Source of the DNA: Clostridia bacterium
GTDB lineage: Bacteria > Bacillota > Clostridia > Oscillospirales > RGIG8002
Assembly (NCBI GenBank): GCA_017438525.1
Contig: JAFRVI010000031.1
Coordinates: 1 to 46,170 of the forward strand
Direction of reading: 5' to 3'
Length of the DNA: 46,170 nucleotides
A program made the translations under genes and the position numbers. The notes below the pieces were generated by a model. The model was not told the DNA's origin and did no database searches. It saw nothing but the letters and a program-made list of their open reading frames with translations. Of the stretch, positions 23,483 through 31,715 are shown piece after piece; within the stretch, counting starts at the first letter, position 1; every line of letters begins with the position of its first letter.

Positions 23483-25743
23483 TTCTCGCCCGTACTGCCG
23501 GCTTCTGCTTCGGCGTAGCGCGCGCGGTGAAGCTCGCCCGCGAGCTTGCCGATTCCGGCGCGCCCGCTGCGACGCTGGGCGAGCTGATACATAACCCAGT
23601 CGTTACCCGCGAGCTTGCGGAAGCGGGAGTGCGCCGCATCGACTCGCCGCAGGAGGCGCGGGAAGGCGAAACGGTCGTCATCCGCTCGCACGGCGAAGGT
23701 CCCGGCGTTTACGAGACGCTCGCCGCACGCGGAGCGAAGGTAGCGGACGCGACCTGTCCGTTCGTCAAGCGCATCCACGAGCTTGCGGAATCGCTCGGCG
23801 AGAACGATTTGCTGCTTCTGGCGGGAGACGAAACGCATCCCGAGGTCAAAGGCGTAGGAAAATATGCAAAATGTTCCGTCTTTGTCTTCAAAAATGAAAA
23901 AAATTTCAAAAAAACTCTTTACGAATCAAAAAAAGTAGAGTATAATAGCATAATTATAGCGGCTCAAACTACGTTTTCCGTTTCCGAGTGGGGGAAATGC
24001 GCCGAGCTTGCCGCCCGGCTGCTTCCGGAAGCGAGGATAGTGAACACGATCTGCAGTGCCACCGAGGCGCGCCAGACCGAAGCCGCGGAGCTTGCCGCGA
24101 AGTGCGACGCGATGATAGTCGTCGGCGGCAGGAACAGCTCCAACACGGCGAAGCTTTACGAGCTTTGCCGCAGTCATTGCGACAATACCGTCCTTGTCGA
24201 GACCGCGGACGAAATCGACATGGGCAGGTATGCATATACCGATATTGTCGGGATTACCGCCGGTGCGTCCACACCGTCGGGAATAATTGAGGAGGTTGTT
24301 CACAAGATGAACGAAGAAACAAGAGATGCGATCATAGAATCGCAGGAGCCCGAGGCAGCAGCCGAGGAGACCAAAGCGGCCGAGGCCGTTGAAACTGAAG
24401 TCAAGGAGGAAGAACCTGTTAAGGAAGTAAACCTTGACGAGATGAGCTTTGCTGAAGCAGTCGATTACACGTTCAAGACTTTATATAACGGGGAAAGGGT
24501 CACCGGCAGAGTTATCGGCATAACTCCGACGGAGGTTCAGATCGAGCTGAATACCAAGCACTACGCTTTTGTTCCGCTTTCCGAACTCAGCAGCGACACC
24601 ACCAAGTCGCCCGAAGAACTCGTTTCCATCGGAGACGAGCTGGATCTCATCGTCACCAGAGTCAACGACGTTGACGGTATGGTCACGCTTTCCAAGAAGC
24701 GCGTCGACGCCATGAGAGGTTATGAAGAGATCGAGAAGGCCGTAGGCACTCAGGAGCCCCTTGAAGGCACGATTACCGACGCTGTCAACGGCGGCGTTAT
24801 CGCCATCGTCAACGGCGTGCGCGTATTCATCCCCGCGTCCCGCACCGGCATTCCGCGCGACGGCGACCTGTCCGTACTGGTCGGCACCACGCAGAAGATA
24901 GTCATCCTCGAGATCAACCCGCGCCGCCGCAGAGTCATCGGCTCCATCAAGGCGGGCGAACGCCGCACGCGCAAGGAGCTTGCCGCGCAGCTGTGGTCCG
25001 AGATCGAGGTCGGCAAGAAGTACACCGGCAAGGTCAAGTCCCTGACCAGCTACGGCGCCTTCATCGACATCGGCGGAGTGGACGGCATGGTCCACGTCTC
25101 CGAGATGTCCTGGGAGCGCGGCAAGAAGCCGGAAGACATCTTCAAGATCGGCGACAGAGTCGAAGTCTACGTCAAGGATTTCGACGCCGAGAAGAAGCGT
25201 ATTTCCCTCGGCTACCGCAAGGAAGAGGATAACCCGTGGAACACCTTCACCGATAACTTCGCCGTCGGCGACGTCATCGACGTGACGGTCAACCGTCTGA
25301 TGAGCTTCGGCGCGTTCGTCGCGATCGTTCCGGGCATCGACGGACTGATCCACATTTCGCAGATCGCGGACCGCCGCATAGAGAAGGCGTCCGACGAGCT
25401 GAAGGTCGGCCAGGAAGTCAAGGCGAAGATCACCTCGATCGACGTCGAGAATCACAAGGTCGGGCTCTCCATCAGAGCGCTGCTCCCCAAGAAGACCGAA
25501 GAAGCTCCCGCCGAAGAGGTCGAGACCGTTTCCGAAGCTTCCGAGGATCCCGCCGCGATAGAAGTCCCCGCGGAGACCGAGGCGCCCGCCGCTCCCGTTG
25601 AGGAAGCCGTCGCCGCCGCCGAAGAGACCGCCGAGAAGGTCGAAGAGGCCGCCTCCGCCGTCGAAGAGGCCGTCGAAGAGGCCGCCGCTCCCGTCGAGGA
25701 AGCCGCCGCTGTCGAGGAAAAGGCCGAAGAAGCCGCCGAGTGA
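23473..25743 (+). CDS. ispH: Bifunctional IspH reductase / ribosomal protein S1
   Basis: This 756-residue fusion combines two proteins. Residues 1-280 are 4-hydroxy-3-methylbut-2-enyl diphosphate reductase, the last step of the MEP isoprenoid pathway, with the three iron-sulfur cysteines Cys12, Cys95 and Cys194 and the THPEVKG and ATEARQ motifs. An acidic linker (about 285-320) leads to four S1 RNA-binding domains (about 338-410, 426-495, 511-583, 597-669; the third and fourth hold SYGAFIDIGG and SFGAFVAIVP). A low-complexity Glu/Ala/Pro tail covers 675-756. The fusion is known in Clostridia. Codon use becomes more restricted in the S1 half, and an internal start is possible (see 24289-24309). 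A strong terminator follows. Confidence 0.95.
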   Translation: MEVILARTAGFCFGVARAVKLARELADSGAPAATLGELIHNPVVTRELAEAGVRRIDSPQEAREGETVVIRSHGEGPGVYETLAARGAKVADATCPFVKRIHELAESLGENDLLLLAGDETHPEVKGVGKYAKCSVFVFKNEKNFKKTLYESKKVEYNSIIIAAQTTFSVSEWGKCAELAARLLPEARIVNTICSATEARQTEAAELAAKCDAMIVVGGRNSSNTAKLYELCRSHCDNTVLVETADEIDMGRYAYTDIVGITAGASTPSGIIEEVVHKMNEETRDAIIESQEPEAAAEETKAAEAVETEVKEEEPVKEVNLDEMSFAEAVDYTFKTLYNGERVTGRVIGITPTEVQIELNTKHYAFVPLSELSSDTTKSPEELVSIGDELDLIVTRVNDVDGMVTLSKKRVDAMRGYEEIEKAVGTQEPLEGTITDAVNGGVIAIVNGVRVFIPASRTGIPRDGDLSVLVGTTQKIVILEINPRRRRVIGSIKAGERRTRKELAAQLWSEIEVGKKYTGKVKSLTSYGAFIDIGGVDGMVHVSEMSWERGKKPEDIFKIGDRVEVYVKDFDAEKKRISLGYRKEEDNPWNTFTDNFAVGDVIDVTVNRLMSFGAFVAIVPGIDGLIHISQIADRRIEKASDELKVGQEVKAKITSIDVENHKVGLSIRALLPKKTEEAPAEEVETVSEASEDPAAIEVPAETEAPAAPVEEAVAAAEETAEKVEEAASAVEEAVEEAAAPVEEAAAVEEKAEEAAE
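23918..23946 (+). promoter_or_regulatory. Possible internal promoter within ispH
   Basis: TTTACG (23918-23923), 17-nt spacer, TATAAT (23941-23946), inside an AT-rich, poly(A)-containing island (about 23870-23960) of an otherwise GC-rich gene. It could drive separate expression of the S1 half. Confidence 0.4.
24289..24309 (+). promoter_or_regulatory. Possible internal ribosome-binding site and start for S1
   Basis: GAGGAGG (24289-24295) lies 11 nt before an in-frame ATG (24307, Met279), exactly at the end of the IspH domain. Translation from here would give a 478-residue free S1 protein beginning MNEETRDAI. Confidence 0.45.
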
Positions 25744-25766
25744 TCCGGCAGATAATAAAAAGGTAC

Positions 25767-25808
25767 AAACGAGCTCCGAAGGGCGTGCCCTTTCGGAGCT
25801 TGTTTTTT
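25767..25808 (+). terminator. ispH/S1 terminator
   Basis: A stem of about 14 bp around GAGCTCCGAAGGGC (25771-25784), closed by GCCCTTTCGGAGCTTG, is followed by TTTTTT (25803-25808). Confidence 0.88.
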
Positions 25809-25809
25809 C

Positions 25810-25838
25810 TTGACTTTCCGCCGGTTGCGTTGTAATAT
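25810..25838 (+). promoter_or_regulatory. Promoter of the large dockerin protein
   Basis: TTGACT (25810-25815), 17-nt spacer, TAATAT (25833-25838). It starts directly after the terminator T-run. Confidence 0.7.
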
Positions 25839-25904
25839 AGTAATATGTATACTTATATACTCACGCATAATTACCGGGCGTCCTAAAACAAGGAGGCAAT
25901 AACA

Positions 25905-28900
25905 ATGAAAAAACACACGCTTCGCAAGCTCCTGTCAACGATCATCGCGGCGGCGATGCTGCTCGCGCTGCTCCCGAACGCGTTCATTCCCGCGTCGGCG
26001 GCGGAATACGATCTTCTCGTCGCCGGAGTCAAGGTGACCGACGCCAACAAGAGCGATATTCTCGGCGACGGCGCCTTTTCCTACTCCGATGAGCTTAACA
26101 GACTCACCGTCAGGGGCGACTGCACGTCGTCAGAAGATATAGTCGAAAGCGATATGCCGGGTCTGGAAGTGTATATCGCCGAGGACGTGACGCTGCGCTC
26201 CGACGAGGCGGTATTTGACTTTAACTATAGCGCCGTGATTACGGGCCCCGGCAAGCTCACGGCGATTGCCGGCGAAATATACGTCGCCATCAGCGTGTAT
26301 AATACCACTACTGACGCGACTCTGATAATTAAGGACGCATGGATTGACGTCACGGGCAGATGGGGCATCAATGGTGGCTACAATTCATCGAACAACGAAA
26401 GACTGATTATTCAGAACAGCTATGTGCATGCCTGTAATGCCGACGGATTTGCTTGCCCTATCGGTGATTTTCGCAACGGTATATATCTCTCATATTGCAC
26501 CATCACTCTGCCGGAAGACGGAAACGTTGCTTTTGGTTATAACGGACTCTATCGAATATTGGACAGTAATGGGTATAACATTACGGAAGTCACAATCGAG
26601 CCGAGCGACGATCCCGGTACGCTCCCGTCCGATATGCTGCCCGAGCCCACGGCGTTCTACGATCTCATCGTCGCGGGCGTGGGAGTCAACGACGCGAACG
26701 AAAGCGACATCCTCGGCAACGGCGTCTTCAGCTACGACCCCGGCGCAAACGAGCTGACCATACACAAGGATTTCTCTTATGACAAGGATAACCTCATCGA
26801 TAACGAGATAAAGAATTTGAGGATAAACGCCTTCAGGAACGTAACTCTCACCACTCCCGGCGTCGTCATCCACACCACGAAGGACCTCACCATAAAGGGC
26901 GAGGGAATGCTGACGATGAAAAGCGCCGTTTCGAGCTGCGTCTACGCGGAGAGGGGCGCGACCGTCACGCTCGATACCGCGCGAGTCAACGTTGGCGGCA
27001 GCAAATACGGACTACGCGGCACCGACACCTCGACCAACGAAAAGGTCGTCATCAAGGACAGCTTCCTTGACGGCCTTACGAATAACGGCTCCGTTACCGG
27101 CTTCCGCGGCGGCGTAAACTACAGCGGCTGCGAGATACTCTCGCCGAGCAACCCCCATATCGAAAACGGCGCGATCACCACCGGACAGAACAAGCCGGCG
27201 AACTGGGTCACCATCGCGTTCGAATACGACCTCTGGATCGCGGGTTTCCGCGTGAATAACGGCAACGCCCCCGACGTTATGGGCGACGGCGTCTTCGAGT
27301 ATTACGACAGGACAAAGACGCTCTTTATCAAAGGCGACTTCGATTACACCTACGTAAACGAAGGCGATGATGAAAAAGGCGCCCTGATTTTAGACAAGCT
27401 TAAGGATCTGACCGTCTACGTTGCGGAGGAATCCGAGCTCAGGTCCAACAGCGACGTTATCAGAGTAGTTACTTACGGGGAAAACGTTTCGTATCAGGGC
27501 GCGGCGACGCTGACTATCGAGGGCCCCGGTAAGCTGCGGATGCGAAGCCACTATAACTGTATCAACCTCAGATATGACGCTCTCCTGACGCTGGACCACG
27601 CTGACGTCGATATGTATTCCTCTGCGGATTCCTGCATATGGGATTATTACTCGCATGAGGGCAAGCTCGTGATTGACGAAAGCACGCTTCACGCCAGAGG
27701 CTACCACGGCGCGATTGCTTGCATAAACGAAGTCGAACTCATCGACTGCGAGGTCGTCGATCCGCCTCTCGCGAAGTTTAAGGACGGCGCGTTCAGATAC
27801 CGTGACGAGATCGTGGAAGAGCTCACCATCAGACCGATGATCCGCTACGGCGTCACCGTCGCGGGCGTGGAGGTCACGAGCCTCAACGCGAACAACGTCC
27901 TCGGCGACTATTCGGTCTCCTATACGCCCGTGCTGAATGAGCTTATGTTACACAAGGATATTACCTATTCCGACGGCAGCGTTATAGACAACGAAAACCA
28001 AGGGCTGACGATCTACGTCGGCGCGGACGTGACTCTGCGCGGCGGCAGCTCGTATCCGACGATACAAACCTCCGCGGACCTCACCGTAACGGGCTCCGGC
28101 AAGCTCACGCTCGCGCGCGGACTGGCGGGCGTTCTCGTGACGGGCGGCGCCGCTCTGACGCTGTCCGCCGTGGACCTTACCGTCAAGGACGGCCGCTACG
28201 GAATCTGGGGCGGCTCCGGAGACGGCGATAACGTCGATTTCAGATACAGCCGCGTCGTCATCACGTCGTCCTACTCCGCGGTCAGCGGCTTCGGCTCCGT
28301 AACGCTGAACGGCTGTCAGATAGACGCGCCCTCCGGCGGCAGAGTTCAGGGCGGCAGCATCGTGGATCGGGACGGCGGCCTTGCCGCAAACGTTACGATA
28401 TTTGCGAGATTCAAGCTCTGGATCGGCGGTATACAGATAACGAGCGATAACTTCAACCGTGTCTTCGAAATGACAAATAAGGTGATGTCGTACGATCCTT
28501 CGTCAAACACCCTGGCGATTTATGGCGGAAGCCTTGACTACGCCTCAAACGTGGATGCGATACGCACCGAGCAGCCGGGGCTCACAATCTACGTTGAGAA
28601 ATACACGACTATCAACGGCGGCGACGCCGGGCTCGGCATCGGGGCTGATACCACCATTACCGGCCGCGGCACTCTGGAGCTAAACCCGGGCGGCAGCACG
28701 GTCGCCGTTGCCGTCCGCAACGGCGCGACGCTGACGCTGGATAAGGCGTCGCTCACCGTCTCCGCCGCCAACGCCTCCGTAGGCATCGACGCCGTGCACG
28801 ATGAAACGCTCGTCGTCCGCGACAGCCGCCTATACGTTAAGGCGAAGAGCTACGGTATCCTCAACTTTGACAGCATCGTTCTCGACCGCAGCGAGCTCGT

Positions 28901-30356
28901 CACCCCGTCCGACGGCTGCATAGAGAACGGCAGCGTCTTCACGAACTCTGACTGCACCGCCTACGCAACTTACGTTTACTTCGAGCCGCAGGGCTATAAC
29001 GTCTGGGTGAGCGGAACGCGCATCAACACCTTCAACGCCTCGGACGTCTTCCTTGACGGCACCGTCCGCTTCTACGATAAGGGCGAATACGTCCCCACCG
29101 AGCTCGACCTGGAATACGGCTATGATGAAATTTCATTCCGCTATACCCGCGTGCTGGTGCTTGATAACTACAAGGCGAAGGATATGTATTACCGCGAGGA
29201 TGATACCCGCTCCGCGCAGCTCTATATCGACGATGACATCTTCGTTGTTCTGAAGGGCGAGAACACCTTCACTAACGGGACCTACGGTAACTATCTCTAT
29301 GACGGCGACGCCTGCCACGGCGTCTATATCGGCCAAGATTACGTTCATTTCATCGGCGACGGCTCGCTCGAGACGTACGCGGGCTGGTGCGACCGGGACG
29401 GGCTTTACGGCGAAGGCGCCTCCGTCTACTTCTGCGAAGAGGTCAAGGTCACGCTGAAAGGCAAATACGGTCTGCATCAGATTTTCAATTACGACACCCC
29501 TTACGTCACGGTGGAGGATAACGCGAAGCTGACCTGCGTCGGACTCGGAACGGATAACGCCGATTATCCCGCGCTCGATTGCGCCGGAGTGGAGATTTAC
29601 AATCACGGCGAGCTGATTTGCAAGACGGACGGCTGGGGAGACGCTATGGATACGTGGGGCAGTGGCTACGCGGAGTTCCCCAATGATTATTACGACATAT
29701 TGATCCTGAAAAAAGGCGAGTTCGCGTCCGGCTCCAACTGGAACGGCGAATATACCGAGCCCTATAAGCCGGAAAAAGGTATCAACGTCAAAGACGGCGT
29801 ATGGGGAACCGACTGCCATTATATCCGCATAAAAGGCAAGACCGTCCTCGCGACGAGCGCGTGGTTCAATAATTCGACCTACACCGTGACGCCGGAAAAG
29901 AACGATATAACGATTATCTTCGGGCTCGGTCCCGTCGGCGCAGCAGATATCGACTACAGCGACATCGAGTGGGAATGCTCGGACAACAGCGTTATTATGG
30001 TGATGCCCACGGGCAAGAACAGAGCCGTCGTCACCGGGTTTTTGAACGGCACCGCGACGGTAACGATAACCGCGAAGGGCGGCGCGACCGCCTCCTGCAC
30101 GGTCGTCGCGAGCGGTTTCGGGTTCTACTCGCCTATGAAGGGCGACTTTGACGGCGACGGCGAGATCACCGTAGCGGACGCGCTCGCCGCGCTCCGCATC
30201 GCCGCGAAGCTTGCTGAAGAAACGTATGAAAGCATCATAATCGGCGACATCGACTATGACGAAACGATCACCGTCTCGGATGCTCTGGCGATCCTACGCG
30301 TCGCCGCGAAGCTCGCGTCTCCGGATTCGCTCAATCCGGTGCCGAATATAAGATGA
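25905..30356 (+). CDS. Large secreted repeat protein with Ig-like and dockerin domains
   Basis: This 1483-residue secreted protein has a signal peptide (1-31, ending ASA-AE). Six diverged repeats of about 190-215 residues start near 32, 250, 438, 646, 834 and 1028. Each opens with a Y/F-D-L-x-V-A-G-V-like strand and a N-x-x-D-V/I-L-G-D-G turn, then short alternating beta segments (DLTIKGEGMLTMKS, GATVTLD) suggesting a beta-helix related to carbohydrate-binding proteins. A BIG2-like Ig domain (about 1330-1400) and a dockerin-like domain (about 1408-1480) follow, with two calcium loops, DFDGDGEITVAD and DIDYDETITVSD; the second has Glu for Gly at position 6. AGGAGG precedes the ATG. No catalytic motif was seen, so binding or scaffolding is more likely than hydrolysis. 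Confidence 0.8.
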   Translation: MKKHTLRKLLSTIIAAAMLLALLPNAFIPASAAEYDLLVAGVKVTDANKSDILGDGAFSYSDELNRLTVRGDCTSSEDIVESDMPGLEVYIAEDVTLRSDEAVFDFNYSAVITGPGKLTAIAGEIYVAISVYNTTTDATLIIKDAWIDVTGRWGINGGYNSSNNERLIIQNSYVHACNADGFACPIGDFRNGIYLSYCTITLPEDGNVAFGYNGLYRILDSNGYNITEVTIEPSDDPGTLPSDMLPEPTAFYDLIVAGVGVNDANESDILGNGVFSYDPGANELTIHKDFSYDKDNLIDNEIKNLRINAFRNVTLTTPGVVIHTTKDLTIKGEGMLTMKSAVSSCVYAERGATVTLDTARVNVGGSKYGLRGTDTSTNEKVVIKDSFLDGLTNNGSVTGFRGGVNYSGCEILSPSNPHIENGAITTGQNKPANWVTIAFEYDLWIAGFRVNNGNAPDVMGDGVFEYYDRTKTLFIKGDFDYTYVNEGDDEKGALILDKLKDLTVYVAEESELRSNSDVIRVVTYGENVSYQGAATLTIEGPGKLRMRSHYNCINLRYDALLTLDHADVDMYSSADSCIWDYYSHEGKLVIDESTLHARGYHGAIACINEVELIDCEVVDPPLAKFKDGAFRYRDEIVEELTIRPMIRYGVTVAGVEVTSLNANNVLGDYSVSYTPVLNELMLHKDITYSDGSVIDNENQGLTIYVGADVTLRGGSSYPTIQTSADLTVTGSGKLTLARGLAGVLVTGGAALTLSAVDLTVKDGRYGIWGGSGDGDNVDFRYSRVVITSSYSAVSGFGSVTLNGCQIDAPSGGRVQGGSIVDRDGGLAANVTIFARFKLWIGGIQITSDNFNRVFEMTNKVMSYDPSSNTLAIYGGSLDYASNVDAIRTEQPGLTIYVEKYTTINGGDAGLGIGADTTITGRGTLELNPGGSTVAVAVRNGATLTLDKASLTVSAANASVGIDAVHDETLVVRDSRLYVKAKSYGILNFDSIVLDRSELVTPSDGCIENGSVFTNSDCTAYATYVYFEPQGYNVWVSGTRINTFNASDVFLDGTVRFYDKGEYVPTELDLEYGYDEISFRYTRVLVLDNYKAKDMYYREDDTRSAQLYIDDDIFVVLKGENTFTNGTYGNYLYDGDACHGVYIGQDYVHFIGDGSLETYAGWCDRDGLYGEGASVYFCEEVKVTLKGKYGLHQIFNYDTPYVTVEDNAKLTCVGLGTDNADYPALDCAGVEIYNHGELICKTDGWGDAMDTWGSGYAEFPNDYYDILILKKGEFASGSNWNGEYTEPYKPEKGINVKDGVWGTDCHYIRIKGKTVLATSAWFNNSTYTVTPEKNDITIIFGLGPVGAADIDYSDIEWECSDNSVIMVMPTGKNRAVVTGFLNGTATVTITAKGGATASCTVVASGFGFYSPMKGDFDGDGEITVADALAALRIAAKLAEETYESIIIGDIDYDETITVSDALAILRVAAKLASPDSLNPVPNIR

Positions 30357-30365
30357 CCGCAAACA

Positions 30366-30466
30366 AGCATTCACCTTGAGGGGAAGGCGGCAAGACGGAT
30401 GAGGTGCAGCCGCGCAGCGGCGTCCCGTAGGGGCGATTATCAATCGCCCGCGCCGCCTCACAATGC
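30366..30466. repeat. Intergenic palindromic repeat remnant
   Basis: This contains an 8-bp hairpin GGGCGATT/AATCGCCC (30431-30438 with 30442-30449) preceded by CCTTGAGGGGAAGG and a GC-rich imperfect palindrome. The two phrases resemble intergenic repeats I recall from many clostridial genomes; that resemblance is from memory. No coding potential. Confidence 0.45.
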
Positions 30467-30481
30467 AAAACCGCATAACAA

Positions 30482-30514
30482 AAAGCGGGGCAGACGAAAA
30501 GTCTGCCCCGCTTT
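30482..30514 (-). terminator. Terminator of rplU-prp-rpmA
   Basis: AAAGCGGGGCAGAC (30482-30495) pairs with GTCTGCCCCGCTTT (30501-30514), loop GAAAA. On the minus strand it is followed by TTTTGTTATG. It may also serve the plus-strand gene ending at 30356. Confidence 0.85.
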
Positions 30515-30532
30515 GGTTTCAACTCAAAGCAA

Positions 30533-30811
30533 TTACGCCTCGTAGACGCTGACCTGCTTCTTGTCCTTACCGACGCGCTCAAACTTGACCTTGCCGCTGA
30601 TCATGGCGAAAAGGGTATCGTCGGAACCTCTGCCGACGTTCACGCCGGGATGGATCTTGGTGCCTCTCTGGCGGACGAGGATGTTGCCGGCGAGGACGTA
30701 CTGACCGTCGCCGCGCTTCGCGCCGAGACGCTTGGAGTGGGAATCTCTGCCGTTCTTGGTGGAGCCCATTCCCTTTTTATGAGCGAAAAACTGTATTCCT
30801 AATCTGATCAT
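30533..30811 (-). CDS. rpmA: 50S ribosomal protein L27 with cleavable N-terminus
   Basis: This 92-residue large-subunit protein sits near the peptidyl-transferase centre. The N-terminus [14 protein letters not shown] carries the Firmicutes extension. Cleavage after Phe9 by Prp would expose AHKKG, the functional end. The rest ([30 protein letters not shown], given here as landmarks [10 protein letters not shown] and [11 protein letters not shown]) is standard. The ATG at 30811 has AGGAG 8 nt upstream; an upstream GTG at 30820 would sit on that site. The start overlaps the prp stop (ATGA). Confidence 0.97.
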   Translation of the reverse strand: MIRLGIQFFAHKKGMGSTKNGRDSHSKRLGAKRGDGQYVLAGNILVRQRGTKIHPGVNVGRGSDDTLFAMISGKVKFERVGKDKKQVSVYEA

Positions 30812-31116
30812 AACACACACTCCTGTTCTGTGATTCTGATGTTCTTCGGATATTCTTCCGAATAGCCCTTGAGCTGATCGCGCAGCGCGCGTATCACGCG
30901 CTCGCTGTTTTCGTCGGGGGAGGGGATACGGACCGTGACCTTCGCGGTTTTTTCGTCGACCTTCGCCTCGCCTCCGGCGAGGTTGGCGGCGAGCTCAGTT
31001 GCTGCCGAAACCGCTGCGCAGAGCACGTCGCTGCCGGCGTCGGCAAGCCCCGAATGTCCGCTGATCTCAAACCCGACGTATTTCCCGCCGGATCTGCTGA
31101 AAACCGCGGCGATCAT
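30808..31116 (-). CDS. prp: Ribosomal-processing cysteine protease Prp
   Basis: This 102-residue enzyme cleaves the N-terminal extension of L27, a step essential in staphylococci. The catalytic pair is visible: His21 in [11 protein letters not shown] and Cys33 in DVLCAAVSA. Small size and position between rplU and rpmA are diagnostic. It is coupled on both sides: it starts within the rplU stop (TAATG) and ends within the rpmA start (ATGA). Its presence matches the LGIQFF extension on the adjacent L27. Confidence 0.95.
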   Translation of the reverse strand: MIAAVFSRSGGKYVGFEISGHSGLADAGSDVLCAAVSAATELAANLAGGEAKVDEKTAKVTVRIPSPDENSERVIRALRDQLKGYSEEYPKNIRITEQECVL

Positions 31117-31466
31117 TACTCGGCGGCTTCTTCCGTCTTCTCCGCTTTCTTGGCGGCGGCGGAAACGGCGGTTATCTCGACCTTCGTATAGGGCTGTCTG
31201 TGACCCTGCTTTTTGCGGGAATCCTTCTTGGGCTTATACTTCAGGATGGTGACCTTCTTGCCCTTGCCGTTCTTCAGAACGGAAGCGGTGACGGTCGCGC
31301 CCGCGACGGTGGGGGTGCCGACCTTGCTCTTCTTGCCGTCTCCGACGTAAAGAACCTGATCGAAGGTTACCTCTTCGCCTTCGGCTGCGTCGAGCTTCTC
31401 GATGTAGATCTGATCTCCCTTTTCAACCTTGTACTGTTTTCCGCCCGTAACGATAATAGCGTACAT
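31116..31466 (-). CDS. rplU: 50S ribosomal protein L21
   Basis: This 116-residue large-subunit protein begins [20 protein letters not shown] and has the typical [20 protein letters not shown] segment that binds 23S rRNA. A short Ala/Lys/Glu-rich tail (about 98-116) extends beyond the usual 100-105 residues. It is first in the rplU-prp-rpmA operon, with AGAGAGG about 8 nt before the ATG and a strong promoter at 31561-31589. Confidence 0.97.
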   Translation of the reverse strand: MYAIIVTGGKQYKVEKGDQIYIEKLDAAEGEEVTFDQVLYVGDGKKSKVGTPTVAGATVTASVLKNGKGKKVTILKYKPKKDSRKKQGHRQPYTKVEITAVSAAAKKAEKTEEAAE

Positions 31467-31554
31467 TACAAAGCCTCTCTTTCATTAGGACTCGCTGTTC
31501 GGGGGCAGGCGAAACGCCTTTGTGCGTGACAAAACACGCCCTCAACACGCGGCA
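31467..31554 (-). ncRNA. Candidate L21 leader RNA
   Basis: The 5' leader from the predicted start (about 31554) to rplU holds two hairpins on the minus strand: GCGTG/CACGC, then AGGCG/CGCCT. They are followed by ACAGCGAGTCCTAATGAAAG before the start site. Firmicutes L21 genes often have an autoregulatory leader; assignment to that family is by position and partial recall. Confidence 0.45.
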
Positions 31555-31560
31555 AGTGCT

Positions 31561-31589
31561 ATTTTACACTGCCGCCGCGCGTTTGTCAA
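31561..31589 (-). promoter_or_regulatory. rplU operon promoter
   Basis: Minus strand: -35 TTGACA (31584-31589), 17-nt spacer, -10 TAAAAT (31561-31566). Confidence 0.85.
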
Positions 31590-31654
31590 GAGTTTTTTTG
31601 CCGTTTTTGACATTTTTATTCATATATATTATGCAAAAGCGCGCTCCGTCCGTA

Positions 31655-31683
31655 TTGACGGAACGCCGGAAGCGTGTTAAAAT
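31655..31683 (+). promoter_or_regulatory. Promoter of the GH78-like gene
   Basis: TTGACG (31655-31660), 17-nt spacer, TAAAAT (31678-31683). A weaker alternative is TTGACA (31607-31612) with TATGCA (31630-31635). Confidence 0.7.
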
Positions 31684-31715
31684 ATATCCGCAAGCAATTT
31701 CCGGAGGGTACGGCC

